Under the pieces are notes generated by a model. That model made no database searches. It had not been told where the DNA came from and worked only from the letters and a program-made list of their open reading frames with translations. From an uncultured Lachnospiraceae bacterium (GTDB taxonomy: Bacteria; Bacillota; Clostridia; Lachnospirales; Lachnospiraceae), in the NCBI GenBank assembly GCA_902779445.1, contig CACZBM010000024.1, forward strand, positions 1-35,632: a DNA stretch of 35,632 nucleotides, written 5' to 3'. A program made the translations under genes and the position numbers. Positions 27,138 to 35,107 of this stretch are shown piece after piece (within the stretch, counting starts at the first letter, position 1; every line of letters starts with the position of its first letter).

Positions 27138-27716
27138 ATGAATAGCAGTTATATTATGAGTTTACTGGGATTTGAGTGGCTCGATCCCGCATATATTTGG
27201 ATATTTTTCTTTGTTCTGTTTATAGTCATTCTGATACTCCACTTTGTACAGATGGCTAAGTTCAGAAACCTTAGAGAAAAGTATGAAATGTTCATGGAGG
27301 GTAATGAAGGGAAAAGCCTTGAATCCCAATTTGAAAATCTGTTTTCGGATATTTCGGATCTAAAGCAGGCCAGTAGAAAAGACCGCCGGGATATTGATTC
27401 ACTCCTTAAAACTATTCAGACCTGTTATCAGAAGATGGGCCTTGTAAAATATGATGCCTTCCATGAGATGGGCGGAAAACTGAGCTTTGCTCTCTGCATG
27501 CTTGATAAAGATGATAATGGATTTATCATGAATTCCGTTCACTCTAATAATGGGTGTTATACATATACCAAGGAGATCGTAGCCGGTAAGTCAGCTATAG
27601 ATCTTGGATTTGAGGAAAAAGAAGCTTTGGAACAGGCTGTTTCTAACAGTAATTCCAAAGATCATCACGAAAGAGTGATAAAGGAAGCATCTAAAAGAGT
27701 AGAGAAGTCTTCCTAA
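27138..27716 (+). CDS. DUF4446-like membrane-anchored protein
   Basis: A 192-aa protein with one N-terminal membrane segment (about 20-40, I-W-I-F-F-F-V-L-F-I-V-I-L-I-L). A helical, charged stretch with K-x-L-E-x-x-x-x-x-L follows (about 45-105). The conserved C-terminal part reads G-L-V-K-Y-D-A-F-x-E-M-G-G-K-L-S-F-A-L-x-M-L-D, then N-G-F-x-M-N-S-V-H-S-N-N-G-x-Y-T-Y-x-K-E-I. This matches the DUF4446 family found next to parB in Clostridia. Function is unknown. It starts at the base after the parB stop, so it is co-translated and may link segregation to the membrane (inference). Confidence 0.82.
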   Translation: MNSSYIMSLLGFEWLDPAYIWIFFFVLFIVILILHFVQMAKFRNLREKYEMFMEGNEGKSLESQFENLFSDISDLKQASRKDRRDIDSLLKTIQTCYQKMGLVKYDAFHEMGGKLSFALCMLDKDDNGFIMNSVHSNNGCYTYTKEIVAGKSAIDLGFEEKEALEQAVSNSNSKDHHERVIKEASKRVEKSS

Positions 27717-27742
27717 AATGTGACAGAAAGATAAATACCAGA

Positions 27743-28621
27743 ATGCATAAATATCTAAGGGCGATCGGTTTCAGTAAGATAAAAAGCAGAAAAGACCTGA
27801 AGCGATTATTAAATGACGTTCTAAAGGATCCTACTGAAAGACAGTATGTTTCTGTTGATACAGAGGGGATAGCGGTAGAATTCAGGAAAGAATATTCAAG
27901 CCTTATCGGGATAGCGGTCTGCGGTAATTATTCGGAAGATGTGGAGTTTGAGTACGAATATTATTATCCCTATATCATCGGGCAGAACGTCAGTTCGAAC
28001 GAAGAGATCGCTGTTGAACGGCATATCGATAAAGACTCCTACGCAGGATTATGTGATGATCTGAAAGTGGGAGTGAGTCTTATCTTTTATCTTCAGAACA
28101 GGATGGATTACCTGAAACAGCTGAATAACGGAAACAAACCGGAAGCATACTCTTCCGTGTCGTTTGCTGCCCTGAGTACGGAAGGCTCCATTATGCTTCC
28201 GCTTATGAAAGATCCGGTCAGGGTAAGTGCGGTTAAAGAGAAGGAACAGAGCCGACACGATCTTCTCCAGGCTGCAAGGGACGGGGATGAAAATGCTATC
28301 GATGATCTTACAATGGAAGACATAGATACCTATTCTGCCATTTCCCGCAGGATCCGCCAGGAGGATATCCTTTCTCTGGTCGATACCTTCTTTATGCCGT
28401 GGGGGATCGAGTGTGATCTGTATTCTGTTCTGGGGGAGATCGAGGAGGCCCGGAAGACGGAAAACAGTTTGACCAAAGAAGCTATTTATGTTATAACTGT
28501 GAACTGTAACGACATGTTCCTGGATGTATGTATTAACGAGAAAGACCTTCTGGGAGAGCCGGCGCCCGGCCGCAGATTCAAGGGCGTGATATGGCTTCAG
28601 GGGCATGTGAATTTTGTGTGA
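27743..28621 (+). CDS. DUF3881-like protein of unknown function
   Basis: A 292-aa soluble protein beginning M-H-K-Y-L-R-A-I-G-F-S-K-I, a form characteristic of the DUF3881 family known mainly from Lachnospiraceae. The N-terminal half has Y-V-S-V-D-T-E-G-I-A-V-E-F-x-K-E-Y; the middle has S-F-A-A-L-S-T-E-G-x-I-M-L-P; a D-G-D-E-N-A-I-x-D-L-T-x-E-D-I-D-T-Y segment lies near 185. The end reads G-R-R-F-K-G-V-I-W-L-Q-G-x-V-x-F. No catalytic motif recognised. It lies 26 bases after the DUF4446-like gene with a weak ribosome-binding site and three bases before tRNA-Arg. Confidence 0.78.
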   Translation: MHKYLRAIGFSKIKSRKDLKRLLNDVLKDPTERQYVSVDTEGIAVEFRKEYSSLIGIAVCGNYSEDVEFEYEYYYPYIIGQNVSSNEEIAVERHIDKDSYAGLCDDLKVGVSLIFYLQNRMDYLKQLNNGNKPEAYSSVSFAALSTEGSIMLPLMKDPVRVSAVKEKEQSRHDLLQAARDGDENAIDDLTMEDIDTYSAISRRIRQEDILSLVDTFFMPWGIECDLYSVLGEIEEARKTENSLTKEAIYVITVNCNDMFLDVCINEKDLLGEPAPGRRFKGVIWLQGHVNFV

Positions 28622-28624
28622 TAT

Positions 28625-28698
28625 GTCTACGTAGCTCAGTAGGATAGAGCGACCGCCTCCTAAGCGGTAGGTCGGAGGTTCGAATCCTCTCGTGGACG
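28625..28698 (+). tRNA. tRNA-Arg (anticodon CCT)
   Basis: 74 bases. Acceptor GTCTACG pairs with CGTGGAC (one U-G) and is followed by discriminator G. The anticodon loop CTCCTAA has anticodon CCT, and the T-loop is GGTTCGAATCC. CCA is not encoded. Its 3' 43 bases are repeated at 30624. Confidence 0.95.
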
Positions 28699-28701
28699 CT
28701 G

Positions 28702-28745
28702 GAAATGAGAAAGGATAGGGTTTCATCCCTATCCTTTCTCATTTC
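28702..28745 (+). terminator. Long hairpin terminator after tRNA-Arg
   Basis: Perfect 19-pair stem (28702-28720 with 28727-28745) and a six-base loop TTTCAT. The left arm is purine-rich and the right arm is T-rich (CCTTTCTCATTTC), so it can terminate in the plus direction. Confidence 0.7.
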
Positions 28746-28774
28746 GAGGCCTCTCTCGTGGACGGCGAATAGAA

Positions 28775-28828
28775 GAAAGGCTTCGCCCTCTGGGAGAAGC
28801 TGTCAGACCGAAGGTCTGACTGATGAGG
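28775..28828 (+). repeat. Dispersed repeat family B, degraded copy 3
   Basis: AAAGGCTTCGCCCTCTGGGAGAAG, then TCAGACCGAAGGTCTGA hairpin and CTGATGAGG. The layout matches the copies near rsmG, but the first stem is damaged. Confidence 0.6.
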
Positions 28829-28995
28829 CCAAATAAACAGGCGTAATTATGATAATACAGAAAAATTCTGGGTAAAAAAAGAGATTGCCATTTCTCTGGC
28901 TTCAACGTATAAATATATGTGAGGATGTTTTTGGAGCGGATCTGATAACGTGACGCTCATAACAACAAGAACCCGGAAGATATTATATAAAGGAC
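28829..28995. other. Gene-free stretch left of the CAGA repeat
   Basis: No open frame of note. A small AGAGA/TCTCT hairpin with an adjoining A-run (28874-28897) could be a leftward terminator but has no gene to serve. Nothing else recognised. Confidence 0.4.
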
Positions 28996-29024
28996 TTGAC
29001 ACGTATGAATTCTAAGACTATCTT
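28996..29024 (+). promoter_or_regulatory. Promoter directly in front of the CAGA repeat
   Basis: TTGACA (28996-29001), exactly 17 bases, TATCTT (29019-29024). The repeat begins at the next base, so transcription would start inside it at about 29031. Confidence 0.6.
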
Positions 29025-29174
<150 letters not shown>

Positions 29175-29225
29175 GTTTATAAGCCAAGGTAACTGATGAT
29201 GCATAGGAAAACAGGAGGTAATGAA

Positions 29226-29393
29226 ATGGAATTAACAAAGGAATTAAAGGAAAAGCTTGAGAACGCGAAGACAGAGGAAGAGGCAAAGAAGATCCTTGAC
29301 GGGGTCAAGAAGGATATTCATGATGACGGTCTTATCCTTGACGATGCAGATCTTGATAAGGTAGCAGGCGGATGGAGCTGGAAGTGGAAGTAG
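29226..29393 (+). CDS. Small peptide with double-glycine leader, putative RiPP/bacteriocin-like precursor
   Basis: A 55-aa peptide. Residues 1-47 are a charged helical leader (E-L-T-K-E-L-K-E-K-L-E-N-A-K-T, then L-D-D-A-D-L-D-K-V-A) ending in Gly48-Gly49. The remaining core is only W-S-W-K-W-K. The L-D-x-V-A-G-G end is the classic cleavage signal of peptides exported by C39-peptidase ABC transporters and of Nif11/lanthipeptide-type leaders. AGGAGG seven bases before the ATG gives a strong start; an in-frame ATG ten codons upstream has no such support. No modifying enzyme or transporter is in the window, so the peptide would be an orphan served elsewhere. An unprocessed small regulatory or membrane-active protein is the alternative. 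Confidence 0.65.
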   Translation: MELTKELKEKLENAKTEEEAKKILDGVKKDIHDDGLILDDADLDKVAGGWSWKWK

Positions 29394-29425
29394 ATCATCA
29401 CTACATCTGACAGGAAACAATGCAG

Positions 29426-29454
29426 GAGCTTTCCCATTCAGGGAGAGCTCTTTT
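29426..29454 (+). terminator. Terminator after the small peptide gene
   Basis: GAGCTTTCCC (29426-29435), loop ATTCA, GGGAGAGCTC (29441-29450), TTTT. Nine good pairs and one G-T. Confidence 0.75.
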
Positions 29455-29519
29455 GCTATGTGCAATGCGCTGTCGCTTTTTTCCGGATTGTTGAGATTTA
29501 TATAGAATGATAGTAAAAT

Positions 29520-30437
29520 ATGATCATGACAGATAAGGAACGTAAAGAGAAAATAGCCTTTCACCGGGCGGCCTTAAAGGAGCTTCTGGCTACACCCCGC
29601 AGTGACTGGCATACGGGATTTGAAGCCCTTCTAAGGATAGAAACCTATAAATACGGAAACAGTATCCGCTTACTGACAGAAGAGGTTCTGGGAGAAGAAC
29701 CGCCAAGGGCTGACTACGTGGTCCTTATCGAAGATAAAAAGGTTGAGTTTGATAAGGACATTTTTAAGATCTTCCGTAAGCATAACATCCTTGAATATAA
29801 GAATCCCCATGATTCTTTGAATGAACGGGTGATCCGAAAGATAGCCGCTTATGCGTATCTTTATATCGGAATCGCAGAACACGAGGGAGATATTAAAGCA
29901 GACGAGGTAACGATATCAATCTTCCGTGCAGTAAAGAATCCGAAGCTCTTTAAGGCAATGGAGAGATCCGGAAATCTCATCAAAGGTGATGCACCGGGAA
30001 TCTATATTGTAAAGGGAATAACGGACATCCCTTTTCAGATAGTTATCACGGGGGAACTTCAGGGCGAGGAATACGCAGCATACAGGGCATTAACGGATAA
30101 AGCGGCAGAAAAGGATGTGGAACACATAATAATAGCCGCAGACAGGGAAAAGGCCAATAATCTAAGGGATCATTACAGAGTCCTGATAGAACTGCTGGCA
30201 GTGAAGAACCCTCAGATCTTTGAGGAGATAAGGAGGAACGATATGGCTGGTGATGTATTGATGGAGATCATGAAGGACCGGGTAGATGAAAAGGTAAATG
30301 AAAAAGAGCGGGAAACAAAGTTAGTAGATATAAAAAATGTAATGGATTCCTTTGGAGTAAATGTTGAGAAAGCTATGGATTCTCTTAAAATCCCACAGTC
30401 TCAGCGTTCTATATATGCAGGATTGATAAAGAAATAA
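29520..30437 (+). CDS. PD-(D/E)XK nuclease family protein (Rpn/transposase-like)
   Basis: A 305-aa protein. A nuclease-like core is visible in the N-terminal third: R-A-D-Y-V-V-L-I with Asp65, then I-F-R-K-H-N-I-L-E-Y-K-N-P with Glu92-Tyr-Lys94, a D...E-x-K arrangement. A helical L-N-E-R-V-I-R-K-I-A-A-Y-A-Y-L-Y segment follows. This resembles the Rpn/YhgA-like and related Lachnospiraceae families described as recombination-promoting nucleases or transposase-like. The C-terminal quarter (about 245-305) is charged and helical. No good Shine-Dalgarno is seen; ATG at 29520 or 29526 could start it. It lies inside the tRNA-Arg islet, as such genes often lie in variable spots. Confidence 0.7.
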   Translation: MIMTDKERKEKIAFHRAALKELLATPRSDWHTGFEALLRIETYKYGNSIRLLTEEVLGEEPPRADYVVLIEDKKVEFDKDIFKIFRKHNILEYKNPHDSLNERVIRKIAAYAYLYIGIAEHEGDIKADEVTISIFRAVKNPKLFKAMERSGNLIKGDAPGIYIVKGITDIPFQIVITGELQGEEYAAYRALTDKAAEKDVEHIIIAADREKANNLRDHYRVLIELLAVKNPQIFEEIRRNDMAGDVLMEIMKDRVDEKVNEKERETKLVDIKNVMDSFGVNVEKAMDSLKIPQSQRSIYAGLIKK

Positions 30438-30445
30438 AAGCTGCG

Positions 30446-30469
30446 GCGATCACAGGATGGTCGCTTTTT
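30446..30469 (+). terminator. Terminator after the nuclease gene
   Basis: GCGATCA (30446-30452), loop CAGGA, TGGTCGC (30458-30464), TTTTT. Confidence 0.75.
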
Positions 30470-30488
30470 CATATATGATTTTTATTAA

Positions 30489-30638
30489 ATGTTAAGTTGT
30501 GAAGAATATATTGTAAACGAAATTATTTATTTCGCTTACTATAAAATGGGTGACAAAGTGGGTGACAATTTAAAATGTGATGCGGAAACGCCCGTCCTTT
30601 CTGTGTTTTTGAATTTTCTATTTCCTCCTAAGCGGTAG
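30489..30638 (+). pseudogene. 49-codon frame ending inside the tRNA copy, possible integrase relic
   Basis: The frame reads M-L-S-C-E-E-Y, passes a repeated G-D-K-V-G-D-N and stops at a TAG inside the tRNA-Arg duplicate. Integrase genes often end within or next to attP, so this may be the surviving 3' tip of the islet's integrase. No recombinase motif is visible and there is no ribosome-binding site, so it may equally be chance. Confidence 0.2.
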
Positions 30639-30669
30639 GTCGGAGGTTCGAATCCTCTCGTGGACGCTG
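30624..30669 (+). repeat. Duplicate of the tRNA-Arg 3' portion (attachment-site-like)
   Basis: 46 bases identical to 28656-28701: anticodon loop, variable region, T-arm and acceptor 3' side. The 5' half of the tRNA is absent, so it is not a functional tRNA. Confidence 0.9.
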
Positions 30670-30710
30670 ATAAAGAAAGAGACGGGGTCAAACCCGTCTC
30701 TTTCTTTATC
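30669..30710 (+). terminator. Long hairpin after the tRNA copy
   Basis: Perfect 18-pair stem (30669-30686 with 30693-30710), loop GTCAAA. Same purine/pyrimidine design and same position as the hairpin after the intact tRNA, but with a different sequence; both are followed by GAGGCC. Confidence 0.65.
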
Positions 30711-30809
30711 GAGGCCCGTCGGGCCTCGAACAGGTTCGACACCGCGCCGGCATAAAGCCGGCGGTGCTAAACGGGCGCCACCGGCGCCCAGCACCCTCTC
30801 GTGGATGCT
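30711..30809. repeat. GC-rich triple-hairpin cassette ending in a tRNA-tail remnant
   Basis: Three back-to-back hairpins: GAGGCCC/GGGCCTC (30711-30727), GCCGGC/GCCGGC (30746-30762) and GGGCGCC/GGCGCCC (30773-30789). A third relic of the tRNA-Arg end, CCTCTCGTGGATGCT (30795-30809, one mismatch), follows. It is much richer in G+C than its surroundings. Confidence 0.6.
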
Positions 30810-30869
30810 TGAAGAATGCGTGGAATATCATAACTGGCCTGATGGGGATGTATATAAATGCTATTGAAG

Positions 30870-30901
30870 AAAAAAAGAAGCGGGGATGAATTCCCCACTT
30901 C
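30870..30901 (-). terminator. Terminator of the XRE regulator gene
   Basis: Minus strand GAAGTGGGG, loop AATTCAT, CCCCGCTTC, then seven T. It lies 51 bases past the XRE stop codon. Confidence 0.8.
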
Positions 30902-30952
30902 ATTATCAGTCATACTGCTATGATGCAGGACTCATAATTATCTATGTTCCGC

Positions 30953-31195
30953 CTATTCATCCTCAAACTGTGTTTCGTTCATTTGTGGGAAGTCTAAGAG
31001 CTCTGATACTGTCATGTTCAAGCCAACTGCGATTTTGTGAAGGGTCTTTAGCTTGGGGTTTTTTGTCTTTCCTGCCATGATATTTTCTACTGTACTTTGA
31101 GTTATTCCACTCATTGTTGCGAGTTTATTCACGGTTATGCCATGCTGTTGGCATAATTCGTTTAGTCTAAAAATTATCACATCAGAATATGTCAT
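30953..31195 (-). CDS. XRE-family helix-turn-helix regulator
   Basis: An 80-aa single-domain Cro/CI-type protein. The HTH region (about 10-60) reads L-N-E-L-C-Q-Q-H-G-I-T-V-N-K-L-A-T-M-S-G, then I-T-Q-S-T-V-E-N-I and K-N-P-K-L-K-T-L-H-K-I-A-x-G-L-N-M-T-V-S-E-L-L. Start set at ATG 31195 with AAGGG about 11 bases upstream; a TTG seven codons earlier is also open. It is divergent from the Sel1-repeat lipoprotein gene, with repeated TAACGG boxes between them, suggesting that it controls itself and that gene (inference). Confidence 0.85.
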   Translation of the reverse strand: MTYSDVIIFRLNELCQQHGITVNKLATMSGITQSTVENIMAGKTKNPKLKTLHKIAVGLNMTVSELLDFPQMNETQFEDE

Positions 31196-31237
31196 ATTTG
31201 CCGTTACCCTTATCAAATCTATTGGCAGTATAGGGCG

Positions 31238-31295
31238 ATTAACGGCGCAACATTAACGGCGTACGGTTGACTTTTGCCTATTCTTGTTTTAATAT
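31238..31295 (+). promoter_or_regulatory. Promoter of the Sel1-repeat gene with upstream operator-like repeats
   Basis: TTGACT (31267-31272), exactly 17 bases, TAATAT (31290-31295). Just upstream, ATTAACGGCG is repeated at 31238-31247 and 31252-31261 (14-base period). An inverted CCGTTA lies at 31201-31206, close to the XRE start. Operator function is inferred. Confidence 0.6.
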
Positions 31296-31351
31296 GTCCC
31301 TGTTTTATATGGTTTTTCCATTTGTATTTTATATATGAGGAGATTTTGACA

Positions 31352-32728
31352 ATGAAAAGAAAATGTATAGTTGCTATTGTCTCAATTATTTCTATGTCTT
31401 TTGTTACAGCTTGCGGTCAGTCCGGTACATCTGCACCTGTTGCTGAGCAGAGCAGTGAGGAAGCAGAAGTTACTCCGGTTACGGAAGAAGCAGCTTCCGA
31501 GGTGGCTGCTACGGAAGAAGCAGAGCCGGAACCGTCTCCCGAGGAGATTATAGAAGTGGCTATGAATGAAGGACTTGATTATTATTATGCCCGGAATGGA
31601 AAGACTGCTGATAATGATAAAGCACTCGAGGCTTTTCAGAAAGCAGCTGATCTCGACAGCGCAGATGCTTATTACTATATAGGCAGAATCCATGACAGGG
31701 CGGAGGAGTATGGAGAAGCTAAGAGCGCATACGAAAAAGCAATTGATCTTGGAAACAGCATGGCTAATTTAGGGCTTGGATTTTTATATGAATATGGTGC
31801 AGAAAAAGATGGTATCGACAAGAATTATGATAAAGCTAAGGAATTATTCGAAAAGGCTGTTGCTGACGGATGCATTGAAGGTAATTACGGGCTTGGAACT
31901 TTATATATAGAGGGCGGCGGAAATACCGACGCTGATTGCAATAAGGCATTGGAATACTACGAAACTGCACTCACCGGTGATGAAACAGAATGGGTTGCAG
32001 GTGCATATGACGGCCTTATGGAAGCTTATGTTGGCTATTATGATGAGATAGATAAAGATCTCAATAAAGTAGATGAATATGCTTCCAAATATGAAGAATT
32101 ATCTAAAGACTGGAAGCCTGATTATATGAGCGATATAGGATTGGCATATGAATATGCAGAAGAATACGATAATGCGATAGAATGGTATGAGAAGAAGGAC
32201 ACAAAAACATCCTTAAAAAGATTGGGTTATATGTATTCGGAAGGAGTAGGTGTAGAGCAGGATCATGCTAAAGCATTTGAATACTTTAATAAAGGTGCTG
32301 ATTTAGGCAGTTCTAATTGTATGTCATGGATAGGGTGGTATTATGACAGCGGCCTTGGTGTTGATATGGATGTAGATAAAGCGATAGAGTGGTATGAAAA
32401 AGCAGGGGCCGCCGGTGATGGAAATGGATATGATTTATTAGCACATTTGTATCACAACGGTGAAAAAATCGAAAAAGATGATGCGAAAGCGTTGGAATAT
32501 GCTATAAAAGGTGCTGATTTAGGATATATAACAGCTATGCTAGATACAGGTTATCTTTACGAAAACGGTTATGGTACAGACGTGGATTGTGATAAGGCAT
32601 GCGAATATTATGCTAAAGCGGATTATTACGGAGATAAAACCGCAAAAGAAAACATACTGAACATGCTTAACTCCGGAAAAGTAGATGTGGAAACAGCAAA
32701 TAAGTGGATGGATTATTATTATAAATAA
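31352..32728 (+). CDS. Sel1-like repeat (TPR-like) lipoprotein
   Basis: A 458-aa exported lipoprotein. The signal peptide K-R-K-C-I-V-A-I-V-S-I-I-S-M-S-F ends in the lipobox V-T-A-C (Cys21). A Glu/Ala/Pro-rich linker (about 25-75) follows, then roughly ten Sel1-type repeats of the pattern A-x-x-x-F-x-K-A-A-D-L-G-x-x-x-A-x-x-x-L-G-x-x-Y. Sel1 repeats form an alpha-solenoid for protein-protein contacts. The start has GAGGAG nine bases upstream. The next gene, 36 bases downstream, encodes another surface protein, so the two may act together at the cell surface. Specific function unknown. Confidence 0.85.
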   Translation: MKRKCIVAIVSIISMSFVTACGQSGTSAPVAEQSSEEAEVTPVTEEAASEVAATEEAEPEPSPEEIIEVAMNEGLDYYYARNGKTADNDKALEAFQKAADLDSADAYYYIGRIHDRAEEYGEAKSAYEKAIDLGNSMANLGLGFLYEYGAEKDGIDKNYDKAKELFEKAVADGCIEGNYGLGTLYIEGGGNTDADCNKALEYYETALTGDETEWVAGAYDGLMEAYVGYYDEIDKDLNKVDEYASKYEELSKDWKPDYMSDIGLAYEYAEEYDNAIEWYEKKDTKTSLKRLGYMYSEGVGVEQDHAKAFEYFNKGADLGSSNCMSWIGWYYDSGLGVDMDVDKAIEWYEKAGAAGDGNGYDLLAHLYHNGEKIEKDDAKALEYAIKGADLGYITAMLDTGYLYENGYGTDVDCDKACEYYAKADYYGDKTAKENILNMLNSGKVDVETANKWMDYYYK

Positions 32729-32764
32729 TAAATTAGAGTATTTATATCCTAATTGGGGGACTAA

Positions 32765-35107
32765 ATGGATAATAAGAAAAGAAATATCCTGATTCTTTCC
32801 ATAGCAGCGATCATTTTGGTCGCTGCTATCATAATAATAATTATAAAAAGCAATAATAAAGAAGCATCTTTTACGCGGCATGAATGGATAGAAATGCTCG
32901 CTGATGATTTTTATATGAATGAGTACAGTAACAGTACTCCTTATTTCAAGGATGTAACGTCTGATGAGCCATATTTTGCTGCTGTTCAGACAGCGTATGA
33001 ATGGGGGGTGCTGGGGGATACTTCTAAATTTGATGGTAATAAAGCGGTATCCGGAGAGTATGCAGCTATTACGGCTCTTAAAGCCGCCGGCCAATACCGT
33101 ATCAAGATATATTTGGGGTTATCTGACCTTCCCTCAGATGATGATTATATTAAGCTTGCGCTAGATAAAGGAATGATCACGGATGATCAATTGAAAAATA
33201 ATCTTTCGCAGGAAGAAGCCGTAGCGGTTTTAGAACGTTCAAAAGAATTTTATCTTAGTGATTTGTGGATAGACGATTATGTAGATATTAAATATACAGA
33301 TGGGGTGGCAGTACTCACGGACGATCAGATAGAGTCTTATGATGCGGAGGCAGGAAGCCTTTATGTTAAAAATGTGTCCGACATTGATTCAGGATCTGTT
33401 ATTGTATTTGCAGATGAATATACGGGTGGCAAGATCGCTAAACGCGTGAAGAAAGTAACCTCTGATGGGACTTTAACGCTTGAAGATGTGGTTTTAGATG
33501 ATGTGATTGAACACTTTATCATGTCTGACATTATATCGATGTCTGCAGAAGATATTATTCAGAACACGGCATACACAAATGGCAATTCAGATGTTATAAA
33601 AACCGGATTTACTGATGATTTTAGTTTTCATTTTAATAAACCCGTACATAATTCTGGCGTTAACTTTGATATTGTTGTTGCAAATAATGAAGCAAAAATA
33701 TCATATAAAAATAATGATAATGGCACGTCTGGCTCTGTAACCGTTCCTAACATCAATATAGAAAATAGTGATTCAAATGCATCTGGGGATTCTTCTTTCA
33801 ATTGCTCTTTTAATTTAACGAAATTTGATATAGGCGTTATGACGGACATCGGTATGAAGGATAACCAGCTTATTGTCAACAATATTGAGACTCAGCTTGA
33901 TACCGAACTAGATGTTTTATATGAAGTTGGTGGTAGCATTGAAACAGAAATCCCCTTAATGAAAGTTCCCATATATGGCGAAGAAAAACTAGCCGGGATT
34001 GAACTGGAGATAAAGCTAATAATTTCTATGGATGGCACAATATCTTTAGAAACCAGCTACCCGGTACACGCTTTATTCGAATATCGTAAAGGAGCTCAGC
34101 CGCGATTTAATGCAGGGGTTGAGGGAAAGATAAAGGAGGTTAGGATAAATTGTGGATTTGAGGGCAAATTCCGTATTGAACCATCCATATTCGTGTTGGG
34201 CATCAGAATTACCGATGTTGAACTTGATGTAGGCGGTGGAGCCTCCGCAGATTTTATTCCTCGCAGTAATTCGGATGTAACAGCCTGCGCAGATATTAAT
34301 TTTTATGCTCCTACACTGGAACTTGGGTGGAATAATGATGATAAGTCGCTATTGGGTGATTACATTAACGCATCTTTGACTATTCTTGATGCTGATAATG
34401 CTCCATTTAAGAAATGTTTCCACTTTGAATGGTATAAGAATAAACCAGGGAAATTTGTTGATGTATGTACATTTGGTGAAACAGGTCAGAGTTCTGAAGA
34501 AGATGTTGATTTAGACTATTCTATACCCCATCAGTATTATGGAGAAATCCATAGCGAATTTAAGAAAAAAGATGGACATCTGGAAGCTACTGGAGAGCTA
34601 ATAAGTCTGGCATTGGTGTCGGAAGATGATTTTAAGAGTGCTGCAGTAGGTAAATCAATTGAATGTAACGGCGTAAACTTCACAATTACTAAAGCAGGAC
34701 AAGATAGAGATACTAACAAAAAATGGTTCGTCTTGGATAATATATATTTTATAAAAGAAGGTAATGAAGATGGTGGCTACTCAATGGCAGCTGGTCAGGA
34801 AGCGAATAAAACATATTACCGCATTGAAACACTATCCCAGGATTCTTTAGCAGAGCTCGACGATGAAGAATACTTCTTTCCCAACGGAGACAAAAGAGTC
34901 TATATTGTAATAGATGATAATTTTACTTTTAAGACCGGTGATTATTATGGCGGAGATGTTCCTAAGCCGTCTAAAGGAAAATGGTATTATATTCAGTTTA
35001 GTGATGGATCTTCAATCAATGATCCTAATGATGTCGGCAGAATATATGGTTTCGAAGAAGATACGTACGGCGCTGTTACTGACGAAGGCGTTATTATAGA
35101 ACCATAA
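32765..35107 (+). CDS. Large membrane-anchored surface protein with SLH-like region
   Basis: A 780-aa protein. An uncleaved-looking N-terminal membrane anchor (about 8-28, I-L-I-L-S-I-A-A-I-I-L-V-A-A-I-I-I-I-I-I) is followed by a region resembling an S-layer homology module: Y-F-K-D-V-T ... Y-F-A-A-V-Q-T-A-Y-E-W-G-V-L-G-D ... F-D-G-N-K-A-V-S (about 59-95), with a second weak unit to about 160. The rest (about 165-780) is beta-rich, acidic and Asn/Asp-rich; no domain recognised. Start preceded by GGGGA. It follows the Sel1 lipoprotein closely and is probably co-transcribed with it. Function unknown; an extracellular or cell-wall role is inferred. Confidence 0.65.
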   Translation: MDNKKRNILILSIAAIILVAAIIIIIIKSNNKEASFTRHEWIEMLADDFYMNEYSNSTPYFKDVTSDEPYFAAVQTAYEWGVLGDTSKFDGNKAVSGEYAAITALKAAGQYRIKIYLGLSDLPSDDDYIKLALDKGMITDDQLKNNLSQEEAVAVLERSKEFYLSDLWIDDYVDIKYTDGVAVLTDDQIESYDAEAGSLYVKNVSDIDSGSVIVFADEYTGGKIAKRVKKVTSDGTLTLEDVVLDDVIEHFIMSDIISMSAEDIIQNTAYTNGNSDVIKTGFTDDFSFHFNKPVHNSGVNFDIVVANNEAKISYKNNDNGTSGSVTVPNINIENSDSNASGDSSFNCSFNLTKFDIGVMTDIGMKDNQLIVNNIETQLDTELDVLYEVGGSIETEIPLMKVPIYGEEKLAGIELEIKLIISMDGTISLETSYPVHALFEYRKGAQPRFNAGVEGKIKEVRINCGFEGKFRIEPSIFVLGIRITDVELDVGGGASADFIPRSNSDVTACADINFYAPTLELGWNNDDKSLLGDYINASLTILDADNAPFKKCFHFEWYKNKPGKFVDVCTFGETGQSSEEDVDLDYSIPHQYYGEIHSEFKKKDGHLEATGELISLALVSEDDFKSAAVGKSIECNGVNFTITKAGQDRDTNKKWFVLDNIYFIKEGNEDGGYSMAAGQEANKTYYRIETLSQDSLAELDDEEYFFPNGDKRVYIVIDDNFTFKTGDYYGGDVPKPSKGKWYYIQFSDGSSINDPNDVGRIYGFEEDTYGAVTDEGVIIEP

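Noticed and set aside
28049..28726. Minus-strand frame of 225 codons with S-T-R-G-F-E-P-P-T-Y-R-L-G-G
   Set aside because: That motif is the antisense translation of the tRNA-Arg T-arm and anticodon arm, a well-known false protein. The rest is opposite the DUF3881-like gene.
30539..30742. Minus-strand 67-codon frame with the same S-T-R-G-F-E-P-P motif
   Set aside because: Antisense of the duplicated tRNA tail; not a gene.
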